Shown here piece by piece: positions 1 through 7,904 of a stretch of DNA of 64,000 nt (position 1 is its first letter; each line of letters opens with the position of its first letter). Where the stretch lies: NCBI GenBank assembly GCA_046329815.1, contig JAXLTY010000001.1, positions 496,001 through 560,000 of the forward strand. The letters are read 5' to 3'. The DNA is from JADJSS01 sp046329815 (lineage in GTDB: Bacteria > Bacteroidota > Bacteroidia > Chitinophagales > JADIYW01). The notes under the pieces are model-generated. The model was not told where the DNA came from. It was given only the letters and a program-made list of their open reading frames with translations, and did not search any database. The translations under genes were made by a program, and so were the position numbers.

Positions 1-1837
1 CGGCATTGAATTTTCTATTGGTGATAGTACTAATGAGTTCTAATCTTTTTTGAATCAAATTCATGCCTTGTGACGTATGTGTTTTGTTGGATTGTTTCTT
101 AATATCTTGCGATGCAGTCCTTCCAATACCATTGTCTTCAATCTTGCAAACTAAATAATTATTTTACTTTTCAAAATTGATTGATAACTTTCCATTTTTT
201 TCTAAATAACACAAACCATGCACAATGGCATTTTCTGCAAACGGCTGAATAATCATCGGCAATATTTGCGTATCAAATACATTTACACTTGGCGCACAAT
301 TTATTTCATACGTAAATTTATTTTCGAAACGCATTTGCTCTAAAGTCAGATAACTTTTCAGGTAATCTATTTCGTGTTGTAAGTCAATTGCATGCAGTTG
401 GTTATTTTCCATTGTTTTTCGCATCAGCGTAGCAAATTCCGATAAATATTTATTCGCAGCAATTACATCATTATGTACAATGTAATGCTGAATAGAATTC
501 AGGCAATTGAAAATAAAATGCGGATTCATTTGCGCGCGGTATTGCTGTTGTTCCAATTCCATGCGTTCCAACTTGGTCTTAAAATTATTTTGTCTGGTGT
601 AAAATATCGCGATTAAAATAATGATTAATGCCAGCGACAAAGCACCATATAACCAAAACAGATTTCTCACAATGGTATATTTTTGTTCCGTTACTTTCTT
701 TTGCAATGAAGCATTTTTAAAAGCAATTTCTTTTGTTTCAAATTTAACAGTCAGCTCTTCAATAGTTTTCATTTTTTCTTCATTCATTAATGAATCAGAA
801 AACGTGATGAATGCTTCTTTGTGTTTATAAGCTCTCTCGAAATCTTTTTTATTAATGTATAAATTCGCTAAGCTCTCATGTATGTTAGCCAAGTCTAAAA
901 AGCTGTTCATTTCTTCTGCCATTGGCAATGCTTTCATTAAATACTTTTCAGCCAGATCATTTTTACCTTTCGTTACATAAATCTGACCTAAGTTGTATAA
1001 AATTGTAGTTTCGCTATACTTATGTTTATAGTACTCACATTGCTCCAACGCCAGTAAATAATATCGTTCAGCATCATCTATTCTTTCCATTTCATTATAA
1101 CACCTGCCGATGTTATTATAGATGCCTTCAGCGATTAAGCCTTCATTATCGTCATCAATGAGTGATTCAGCTTGCCTTAAATATTTTAATGCAGTAACAT
1201 AATCTTTTAAACCAACATGTACATTAGCAGCTGTTGAAAGGCATCTTGCCAAGGCAGTATTTGATTTTAATTTCCGCTGAATACTCAATGCTTTTTCGAT
1301 ATAAGACAATGCCTTTTGTGGTTCTTCCTTGTATGTATAGATTTCTGCCATCTCTCTGTAACATCTTGAGATACCTGAGCTGTCATTGCAATCAGTTTTT
1401 ATTTTTAAACAAGTTATACATGCATCTAATGCTTTATCATAATCACCTCTGTCATAATAAGTAGTTGACATGTTGTATAATGCGGAGCTGCGTTCTTGTT
1501 TGTACATATCTTCTTTAGCATAAGAGATCGCTTTTTGATAATAAGATATAGCTTTATCCAATTCTGATTTTTGACTATAAATTGTGCCTAACATATTATA
1601 TCCTTTTATGAATCCAAGTTTATAATTATGTTTTTCAGAAAGCTGGACTATTTTATTAGCATATTTTATAGAAGAATCTGCATTTATATTAAAACTTTCT
1701 TTTGCAATTTGAAGATATTTTTCCATCAATAAAGAATCCTGTCTGCTTGCATTTTGAGCATGAGTCTTATTTACAGATACTATTAGAATGCTTATTAAAA
1801 CAACATAACGTTTAAGATTTATAAGTCGTGATATCAT
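1..1837 (-). pseudogene. TPR/LytS-type sensor histidine kinase interrupted by an in-frame stop
   Basis: Sensor kinase with an export signal (residues 1-27), TPR repeats to about residue 340, a coiled region, one membrane segment near 395-415 and a His_kinase/HATPase C-terminus of the LytS class. The phospho-acceptor motif MNPHFIFNCLNS has His440 and the N-box ENAIVHG has Asn536. A TAA stop lies at 164-166 (codon 558), where the neighbouring paralog has CAA (Gln). Past it the same frame stays open to the window edge and reads NNYLVCKIEDNGIGRTAS, the missing G1 box of the ATPase. The stop therefore removes part of the ATP site. It is a recent nonsense mutation, a sequencing error or readthrough. 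It lies 26 bp downstream of its paralog on the same strand, so the pair is a tandem duplication. The true 3' end is outside the window. Confidence 0.85.
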
Positions 1838-1863
1838 TTCGTAAATATATTCTGTGTTAGTAT

Positions 1864-3804
1864 TTAAATGGTTTCGGCAGGAAATTTCAGAATTACCAAT
1901 GTTCCTGATGCTTTGCCTGCTGCATTTGTTTTATCAATTATTTCAACGTCAAATTTCTTTTTAGTGATGTTACTTACCAAAGCCAGTCTTTTCTCTATCA
2001 ACTCCATACCTTGCGAAATATGTTTTCTGTTTGATTCTTTCTTAATGCTTTGTGAAGCTGTTCTGCCAATACCATTATCATCAATCTTACAAACTAAATA
2101 ATCATTTTGTTTCTCAAAACTGACAGATAATTTTCCATCTTTTTCCAGATAACATAAACCATGTACAATTGCATTTTCTGCAAACGGTTGGATTACCATT
2201 GGCAAAATTTGTGTATCAACGGTATTGATGTTTTTATCGCAGGTGATTTCATACGTAAATTTATTTTCAAACCGCATTTGTTCCAGCATTAAATAACTAT
2301 TCAGGTAATCAATTTCTTGTTGAAGACTGATAGCATGCAGTTTATTATTTTCCAGTGTTTTGCGCATCAGCGAAGCAAATTCCGATAAATATTTATTGGC
2401 TGCGATAACATCATTATGTACAATATAATGTTGAATGGAATTCAGACAATTAAAAATAAAATGCGGATTCATTTGCGAACGATATTGTTGTTGTTCAAGT
2501 TCCATTCGCTCTAATTGTATCCTGAAATTATTTTGTCGTGTATAAAAAAATGAAATCATAATAATCGCGAACGCAATAAACAAACTAATAAAAATCAGAA
2601 TATTTTTGCGTACAATCTTTCTCTCGCTTTCCAGCTTCATCTGCAATTCTTTCTTTTCATATTGGTATTGCAAACTCTTTGTAATCATTTCTTTCCTGTT
2701 CGCTTTATTTTCAATACTATCACGCATTTGAATTTCTGTTTGATACATTTCAAACGCTTCTTTATAATTACCTTTTTTGTTATAAATTTCTTTCAGTAAA
2801 CCAGACGCATTTTGTATGTCTTTCGGATTGCCAACTTCTTTGGCCAACTGAAGCGAACGAATGGAATATTCCTGAGCTGTATTGATAATTCCTCTTTTAA
2901 AAAAGATACGCGCCATTTCATTAAGTGTATATGCAAGTTGTGCTTTGATCTGAAACGCTTCAGCAGTTTTCAAACTTTTTGTGAAATATTCCAATGCTTT
3001 GTCATCTTCGCCTGCTTTGTAATATTCATGGCCAATACTGCTTAATTCATAGGTTACATTATATTGATCATCGAGTTCTTTATATATCGCTAAACTTTTA
3101 TTATAAAAATCTAATGCTTTATTTTTATTATTCTGACGAGTATATATCAAACCTATATTACCATACACCATTGCTATGCCTTTCTTATAATTTACAGATT
3201 CAAACATTTTTAAGCTTTTGGAAAAATAATCCATGGCATTTTTGCTGTCTCTTTGATTAAAAAAAACGTACGCGATGTTATTTAACGTATAGGCAATTCC
3301 TATAGTATCTTTAATTTCTTCCTGTAATTTAAGATTTTTATAAAAGTATTCCAATGCAATAGGTATATCACCTTGATTGTCATAAATAGTCGCAATATTA
3401 TTTAATTCATAAGCAGCAGATTTTTTATCACCGATTTGTTGCAATATTTTCAGAGCCGCTTTATATTTTATTAATGCTTTAGTTTGATCGCCATGTTTTG
3501 AATAATAATAGCCAATATTATTAATGGAACTAGCCAGGTTACTTAAATAAAAATGAAGTGGATTTAATTTTGCGGCAATACCTTTTTCACAAAGCGATTT
3601 ACTTTGTTCAGCATACTTTAAAATGTCATTGGTCTCACATGTTTCCGCCAAAACTGATAATATTTTAATACGATCGGTATCGTGCGTTGCAACTTTTAAT
3701 GCATTTAATAACGAATCGACTTCATCAGCTCGCATTCTTTTTACACCAAAACATAAAAGTAATACTATCCAAATTCTTAGTAAGTAACTCATTTTTTCGC
3801 TCAT
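1864..3804 (-). CDS. TPR-containing sensor histidine kinase, LytS/YpdA type
   Basis: Membrane-bound sensor kinase of 646 residues, expected to phosphorylate a LytTR-type response regulator that is not in the window. The order is an N-terminal signal or membrane segment (about 5-26), six to eight TPR units (about 70-370), a coiled segment, one membrane helix (about 400-420), the His_kinase motif MNPHFIFNCLNS with His448, and an HATPase domain with N-box ENAIVHG (Asn544) and G1 box DNGIG. The TPRs are probably periplasmic, before the membrane helix. Its C-terminal half is nearly the same as that of the interrupted downstream copy, while the TPR halves differ more. The upstream 219 bp is shared with the divergent acyl-CoA operon. 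Confidence 0.9.
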   Translation of the reverse strand: MSEKMSYLLRIWIVLLLCFGVKRMRADEVDSLLNALKVATHDTDRIKILSVLAETCETNDILKYAEQSKSLCEKGIAAKLNPLHFYLSNLASSINNIGYYYSKHGDQTKALIKYKAALKILQQIGDKKSAAYELNNIATIYDNQGDIPIALEYFYKNLKLQEEIKDTIGIAYTLNNIAYVFFNQRDSKNAMDYFSKSLKMFESVNYKKGIAMVYGNIGLIYTRQNNKNKALDFYNKSLAIYKELDDQYNVTYELSSIGHEYYKAGEDDKALEYFTKSLKTAEAFQIKAQLAYTLNEMARIFFKRGIINTAQEYSIRSLQLAKEVGNPKDIQNASGLLKEIYNKKGNYKEAFEMYQTEIQMRDSIENKANRKEMITKSLQYQYEKKELQMKLESERKIVRKNILIFISLFIAFAIIMISFFYTRQNNFRIQLERMELEQQQYRSQMNPHFIFNCLNSIQHYIVHNDVIAANKYLSEFASLMRKTLENNKLHAISLQQEIDYLNSYLMLEQMRFENKFTYEITCDKNINTVDTQILPMVIQPFAENAIVHGLCYLEKDGKLSVSFEKQNDYLVCKIDDNGIGRTASQSIKKESNRKHISQGMELIEKRLALVSNITKKKFDVEIIDKTNAAGKASGTLVILKFPAETI

Positions 3805-3949
3805 TCAAACTGACAATATAAGTTAAGCATGTTTATAATATTACAATCAGCATATTGCTTTTTGAATAATTATTTGATAAGTGTGTCATTACGATTGACA
3901 ATTGTAGATTTTAAACAATTTTTGAATACAAATTTTAATAAAATTTTAC

Positions 3950-3986
3950 CAAACGTTTGTTTGATAAAAAAGATTTCTTATTTTAG
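3950..3986 (+). promoter_or_regulatory. Putative promoter with overlapping palindromic operator
   Basis: A perfect 10-bp palindrome, CAAACGTTTG, lies at 3950-3959. Its last three bases (TTG, 3957-3959) are followed after 19 bp by TATTTTAG at 3979-3986. This matches the Bacteroidota TTG-N19-TAnnTTTG promoter at all but one fixed position. A repressor on the palindrome would cover the -33 box. TetR-family regulators of acyl-CoA genes often bind such palindromes, but no regulator gene is adjacent. The start codon of the operon follows 38 bp downstream of the -7 box. Confidence 0.4.
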
Positions 3987-4023
3987 TGGACAATATAGTT
4001 TTTGAGATAAAAAGCATCAATTT

Positions 4024-4848
4024 ATGATATACACCAAAGAACAGATATCCAATTTTTCCGAACAAAATTTTGCTTATTTGATAGTCGAAGAGAAAGAGAA
4101 TGTGTTAACCATTACACTAAATCGACCTGACAAACGTAACGCATTTCACTTGCCATTGGCTAACGAATTGGCTTATGCACTTGCCTATGCTCATTATAAT
4201 AATAGTATTTGGTGTGTAATCTTGAAAGCCAACGGACCCACTTTTTGTGCAGGTGCCGATTTGAAAGCATTTGCCGGTGACGACACTACAGAAAAACCAT
4301 CAACGATTCCGATGCCAAAAGATATGGTAAAGCTTGGTGATGAATTTAACGGCTTACATAAACCATGCATCGCGCAAGTGCATGCTGATGTATATGCAGG
4401 TGGCTTTTTAATGATTGGTGGTTGTACTCACGTAGTTGCCGTAGAATCCGCAAAATTTGGTTTGCCTGAAGTAAAACGTGGCATATTTCCATTCCAGGTA
4501 ATGGCAACTTTAGAACCATTAATGTCAGCAAGACAATTGCTGGATTTATGTTTACGTGCAAAAACATTATCAGCACAGGAAGCTAAAGAAATTGGTTTGG
4601 TTTCAGATGTAGTAACAGCAGAAAACTTAGATGCAACCGTTCAACAATTAATAAGTGATATCAAAGAGCAATCGCCAACTGCATTGCGCTTAGGTTTAAA
4701 AGCTTTTCAGGAAATGAAAACAAAAAATGCGGATGAAAAACATAAGTATTTACATGCGATGTTGATGCAATGTTTACAAAGCAAAGATGCAACTGAAGGT
4801 TTAGCTGCCTTTAAAGAAAAACGAAAACCAAACTGGACAGGCAATTAA
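4024..4848 (+). CDS. Enoyl-CoA hydratase/isomerase (crotonase) family protein
   Basis: Cytoplasmic acyl-CoA enzyme of 274 residues, the usual crotonase length. The first oxyanion-hole loop is seen in TFCAGADLKAF and the second in the segment YAGGFLMIGGCTH. GLPEVKRGIFP supplies the glutamate equivalent to the acid/base Glu164 of rat hydratase. The other catalytic glutamate (Glu144 in rat) appears to be replaced by Thr in GGCTH, so the reaction may be isomerisation or hydration of a special substrate such as methylglutaconyl-CoA. It is the first gene of a plus-strand operon with a beta-keto acid cleavage enzyme and two acyl-CoA dehydrogenases, which suggests amino-acid or branched-acid breakdown. 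The exact substrate is not determined. Confidence 0.85.
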   Translation: MIYTKEQISNFSEQNFAYLIVEEKENVLTITLNRPDKRNAFHLPLANELAYALAYAHYNNSIWCVILKANGPTFCAGADLKAFAGDDTTEKPSTIPMPKDMVKLGDEFNGLHKPCIAQVHADVYAGGFLMIGGCTHVVAVESAKFGLPEVKRGIFPFQVMATLEPLMSARQLLDLCLRAKTLSAQEAKEIGLVSDVVTAENLDATVQQLISDIKEQSPTALRLGLKAFQEMKTKNADEKHKYLHAMLMQCLQSKDATEGLAAFKEKRKPNWTGN

Positions 4849-4853
4849 AATTA

Positions 4854-4940
4854 TATCACAGAGTTGCACAAAGTAAGCACAGAGAACGCCGGGAAGAACT
4901 TTATGCAACTGTGTGATAAAACTCAGTATTCTCTGTGATA
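4854..4940. repeat. Palindromic word repeat (copy A) in operon spacer
   Basis: The 87-bp spacer element begins TATCACAGAG (4854-4863) and ends with its exact complement CTCTGTGATA (4931-4940). Inside are further CACAAAG and CACAGAG words. Its first 20 bases match those of the element at 54900-54984 at 19 positions. It fills almost the whole gap between the crotonase stop and the next start codon. Confidence 0.85.
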
Positions 4941-4969
4941 CAAAAAAAATAAAATTAAAATCAAATATC

Positions 4970-5833
4970 ATGTCAAACAAAAAACTAATCTTAAGTGCCG
5001 CACTTACCGGAGCAGCGACTAACCGTTCACATTGTCCTGCAATACCTTACACACCTAAAGAACTCGGCGAAGAAGCCAAACGCGCAGTAGATGCAGGTGC
5101 AAGCATCGTACACATACACGCACGCGAAGATGACGGCACACCAAGTTGGCGCACCGAAGTCTTTGAAGAAATAAAAGCAGAAGTGCGCAAACATTCATCT
5201 GATGTTATTATTAATTTCTCAACAGGTGCAATTGGTCTTTCCATTCAGGAAAGAATTAAACATTTGCCTGTAACAAAACCGGATATGGCTGCGTTTAATA
5301 TGGGTAGTATGAACTATGCAATTTATTCAAAAAAACAAAAACAATTTTATTGGAACGCCGTGTTTGAAAATTCGTTTGATATGATGATAAAAGTGGTAAA
5401 AACGATGAACGAAAATAACATTTGCCCTGAGATGGAGTGTTTCGATACAGGACATATTTATAATGCGGTACCACTTCGCGAAATGGGTTTAATTCCTGAT
5501 AATGCTTGTTACAGCTTGGTAATGGGTGTTTTGGGTGGCATACCGGCAAGTGTCGATAATTTATTACATCAAATCAAACAAGTTCCGCAAGGTGCATTTT
5601 GGCAAGTAATTGCCATTAGCAGAATGCAATGGCAACTGGCTGCAACTGCTTGTACGATGGGTGGAAATTTCCGCGTTGGCTTGGAAGATAACTTTTATTT
5701 ACCAAATGGCGAAATGGCAAAATCCAATGGTGACTGTGTAGAAGCCGGTGTCAACTTAGCACGCATGTTAGACCGAGAAATTGCAAGCATTTCCGAAACC
5801 AGAGAAATGCTGAATATTAAAAATATTAATTAA
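4970..5833 (+). CDS. Beta-keto acid cleavage enzyme (BKACE/Kce family, DUF849)
   Basis: Zn-dependent enzyme that condenses a beta-keto acid with acetyl-CoA and splits it into acetoacetate and a new acyl-CoA; the best known member is 3-keto-5-aminohexanoate cleavage enzyme of lysine fermentation. The ATG at 4970 is chosen over the upstream in-frame start because the family begins right there (KLILSAALTGA) and the upstream part lies in repeat A. The protein has 287 residues. The zinc motif VHIHAR supplies His48 and His50, and Glu239 in GLEDNFYL is the likely third ligand. The family handles many beta-keto acids, so the substrate is open. The genes for 3,5-diaminohexanoate dehydrogenase and the ammonia lyase of the lysine route are not nearby. 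Confidence 0.88.
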   Translation: MSNKKLILSAALTGAATNRSHCPAIPYTPKELGEEAKRAVDAGASIVHIHAREDDGTPSWRTEVFEEIKAEVRKHSSDVIINFSTGAIGLSIQERIKHLPVTKPDMAAFNMGSMNYAIYSKKQKQFYWNAVFENSFDMMIKVVKTMNENNICPEMECFDTGHIYNAVPLREMGLIPDNACYSLVMGVLGGIPASVDNLLHQIKQVPQGAFWQVIAISRMQWQLAATACTMGGNFRVGLEDNFYLPNGEMAKSNGDCVEAGVNLARMLDREIASISETREMLNIKNIN

Positions 5834-5888
5834 CCACTAAGACACAAAGTGCACTTAGAAAACTTAGTGTTCTTAGTGCCTTTGTGGT
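5833..5888. repeat. Palindromic word repeat (copy B), without a gene inside
   Basis: An imperfect inverted repeat of 56 bp, ACCACTAAGACACAAAGTGC on the left and a matching CTTAGTG/CTTTGTGGT series on the right, with only a few bases between the arms. It starts at the last base of the preceding stop codon and ends 10 bp before the next ATG. The words are those of the arms that flank the GxxExxY gene at 7411-7873, so this looks like the gene-less form of the same element. Confidence 0.8.
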
Positions 5889-5898
5889 AAAAATAAAA

Positions 5899-7413
5899 AT
5901 GACACAACTCGAATCATATTACTTATCAGAAGAACATCAACTGTTCCGAAAAACATTGCGTGATTTTCTGGATAAAGAAGTGGTGCCGAATGTTGACCAA
6001 TGGGAACAAGACGCACGCTTACCAAAAGAGTTATTCAAAAAATTTGGTGAAATGGGTTTCTTCGGCATTACGCAAGAAGAAAAATACGGAGGTTCTAATT
6101 TAGATTTCTGGTACGATGTAATTTTCATTGAAGAAGTAAGTAAATGCTATTCAGGTGGTTTTGGTGCCAGTATTTCCGCGCATCCGTATTTATCAATGTC
6201 GCATTTAAAACACGAAGCTTCTGATTTTATTAAAGAGAAATATTTACTTAAAGCCATTACAGGTGAATATGTGGGCGCGCTCGCCATTACGGAGCCACAC
6301 GCAGGATCTGATGTAGCTGGTATTAAAACTACAGCAACAAAACAAGGTGACAAATACATCATTAACGGTTCAAAATGTTTTATCACCAATGGTGTATTTT
6401 GCGATTATATGGTTGTAGCTTGTAAAACTTCTTCAACAGGTTCTTCGGGAATTTCTATGATTGTGGTAGATGGCAATTCAAAAGGCATTGCACGCACCAA
6501 CTTAAAAAAATTAGGTTGGAAAGCCAGCGACACAGCAGAGATTGCATTTGATAATGTAGAAGTACCAATAGAAAATTTATTGGGCGAAGAAAACAAAGGT
6601 TTCTATTACATTATGCAGCGTTTTGAACTGGAACGATTAACGCTTGCGCTTGGTGCGATTGCTTCTTCCGAATGGGCAATTGAATATACCTTACAATACA
6701 TGAACGAACGCAAAGCATTCGGCAAAACTATCAATAAATTCCAGGTGCTGCGTCATCGCATAGCACAATTAACTGCTGAGTTGGAAAGTGTAAAAACATA
6801 TACCTACTTAATCTGCCAGATGCACAACGAAAAAAAATATTGTGTAAAAGAAGCATCCATGTCAAAATTGTTAGCTACTGAATTATCTGATAAAGTGGCT
6901 TATCAATGCCTGCAAATGTTCGGTGGTTATGGCTACATGGAAGAATACAAAATAGCTCGTTTCTTTCGCGATTCACGTTTAGGAACTATTGGCGGTGGCT
7001 CATCAGAAATTATGTGTGAAATTATTGCAAAGATGGTCATTGATGATGTGAATTACGAGAGCCAACGGCCAAGAGCCAACAGCCAAGACATTAGCATTGA
7101 AGATTTATTTTCTTCTTTATCATCAAGACTTAAAAAAGAAAAAGCAAATGGAGTAGAGTTGAATGTTTTGTTCGAGTTTGAAAACGATTCCAACTATTTA
7201 ATTGGAATAAAAAATCAAGAAGTTAATTTTAAAAGAATTAATGATACATCACTCACGACTCACGACTTACGACTCACGACTAACACACAAACCTACATCG
7301 ATGTTGAAACCGGAAAACTAAATCCGCAGGAAGCATTTATGTCTGGAAAAATACAAGCAAGCGATTTAGGAAAAATGATGCAGTTCGGAAGTTTATTTAA
7401 AAAAATTATTTAA
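5899..7413 (+). CDS. Acyl-CoA dehydrogenase with C-terminal SCP2-like domain (first copy)
   Basis: FAD enzyme of 504 residues that forms the alpha,beta double bond in acyl-CoA. The ATG at 5899 is preferred to an in-frame GTG at 5884 that lies in repeat B. The dehydrogenase domain spans about 1-385 and an SCP2/sterol-carrier-like domain about 395-504. The usual catalytic glutamate of YEGTSEI is Gly366 here (TIGGGSSEI), but Glu245 in FELERL matches the helix-G base of long-chain and isovaleryl-CoA dehydrogenases, so activity is likely. Two word repeats interrupt the coding region in frame: GCCAA words at 7057-7089 (linker) and CACGACT words at 7251-7281 (SCP2 domain). It is a close paralog of the gene at 7905. 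Confidence 0.9.
   Translation: MTQLESYYLSEEHQLFRKTLRDFLDKEVVPNVDQWEQDARLPKELFKKFGEMGFFGITQEEKYGGSNLDFWYDVIFIEEVSKCYSGGFGASISAHPYLSMSHLKHEASDFIKEKYLLKAITGEYVGALAITEPHAGSDVAGIKTTATKQGDKYIINGSKCFITNGVFCDYMVVACKTSSTGSSGISMIVVDGNSKGIARTNLKKLGWKASDTAEIAFDNVEVPIENLLGEENKGFYYIMQRFELERLTLALGAIASSEWAIEYTLQYMNERKAFGKTINKFQVLRHRIAQLTAELESVKTYTYLICQMHNEKKYCVKEASMSKLLATELSDKVAYQCLQMFGGYGYMEEYKIARFFRDSRLGTIGGGSSEIMCEIIAKMVIDDVNYESQRPRANSQDISIEDLFSSLSSRLKKEKANGVELNVLFEFENDSNYLIGIKNQEVNFKRINDTSLTTHDLRLTTNTQTYIDVETGKLNPQEAFMSGKIQASDLGKMMQFGSLFKKII
7057..7089. repeat. Intragenic GCCAA word repeat
   Basis: Four GCCAA words with short spacers (GAGCCAAC, GGCCAAG, AGCCAAC, AGCCAAG). They encode residues of about 387-397 of the acyl-CoA dehydrogenase, in the linker before the SCP2-like domain. 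The paralog at 7905 has unrelated sequence there. Confidence 0.75.
7251..7281. repeat. Intragenic CACGACT word repeat
   Basis: CACGACT and TACGACT words in tandem, coding for LTTHDLRLTTN within the SCP2-like domain. The 17-base string ACTCACGACTTACGACT (7258-7274) recurs as its exact complement in the intergenic repeat at 24665-24688, so this is an element that has entered a gene without breaking the frame. Confidence 0.8.
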
Positions 7414-7873
7414 CCACAAAGCACACAAAGTAACTACACAAAGAACACAAAGATGACAGAAAATGATTTAGCATACAAAGTAATTGGCATAGCAATAGAT
7501 ATCCACAATTCACTTGGACCAGGTCTGTTAGAAAGTGCTTACCAAGAATGTCTATTTTATAAAATAAGTAAAGAAGGATTAAAAATTGAGAAAGAAAAAG
7601 CAATGCCTTTAATTTATGAAGAAGTAAAATTAGATTGTGGTTACAGAATAGATTTATTAGTAGAAAATAAATTAGTGATTGAAATTAAAAGCGTAGATGC
7701 TTTAAATGATATACACTTAGCACAAACACTAACGTACTTAAAATTAGGAAACTACAAACTTGGATTATTGATTAATTTCAATACCGTACTTTTAAAATCT
7801 GGCATAAAACGAATCATTAATGGAAATCCAACTTAGTGTACTTTGTGTAGTTACTTAGTGCACTTTGTGGTTA
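7411..7873. mobile_element. Putative element: GxxExxY gene enclosed by 42-bp inverted repeats
   Basis: The arms at 7411-7452 and 7832-7873 are inverted copies with 37 of 42 bases equal; both outer ends read TAACCACAAAG. The enclosed gene starts at the base after the left arm and its stop codon (7834-7836) lies in the right arm, so there is no spare sequence. The left arm also provides the stop codon of the upstream dehydrogenase. No target-site duplication or transposase is visible. That this is a mobile unit is inference from its exact structure and from the gene-less relatives at 5833-5888 and elsewhere. Confidence 0.6.
7453..7836 (+). CDS. GxxExxY family protein, PD-(D/E)XK nuclease fold
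   Basis: Protein of 127 residues with the family signature GLLESAY (Gly24, Glu27, Tyr30) and a PD-(D/E)XK-like core, Asp67 in YRIDLLV followed by Glu77 and Lys79 in VIEIKS. These are the residues expected for metal binding and catalysis in this nuclease superfamily, and all are intact. The biological role of GxxExxY proteins is unknown; several copies per genome are common. Here the gene sits inside an acyl-CoA operon with no metabolic link to it, tightly framed by inverted repeats. The start directly follows the left repeat arm and the stop is inside the right arm. Its Lys/Ile-rich composition is somewhat more AT-rich than its neighbours. Confidence 0.88.
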   Translation: MTENDLAYKVIGIAIDIHNSLGPGLLESAYQECLFYKISKEGLKIEKEKAMPLIYEEVKLDCGYRIDLLVENKLVIEIKSVDALNDIHLAQTLTYLKLGNYKLGLLINFNTVLLKSGIKRIINGNPT

Positions 7874-7904
7874 AATAAAAATAAAACAATAAAAACAAAT
7901 AAAA

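Noticed and set aside
5047..5549. Minus-strand frames over the BKACE gene and similar antisense frames elsewhere
   Set aside because: They overlap strongly supported genes, show no family resemblance and have composition typical of antisense shadows.
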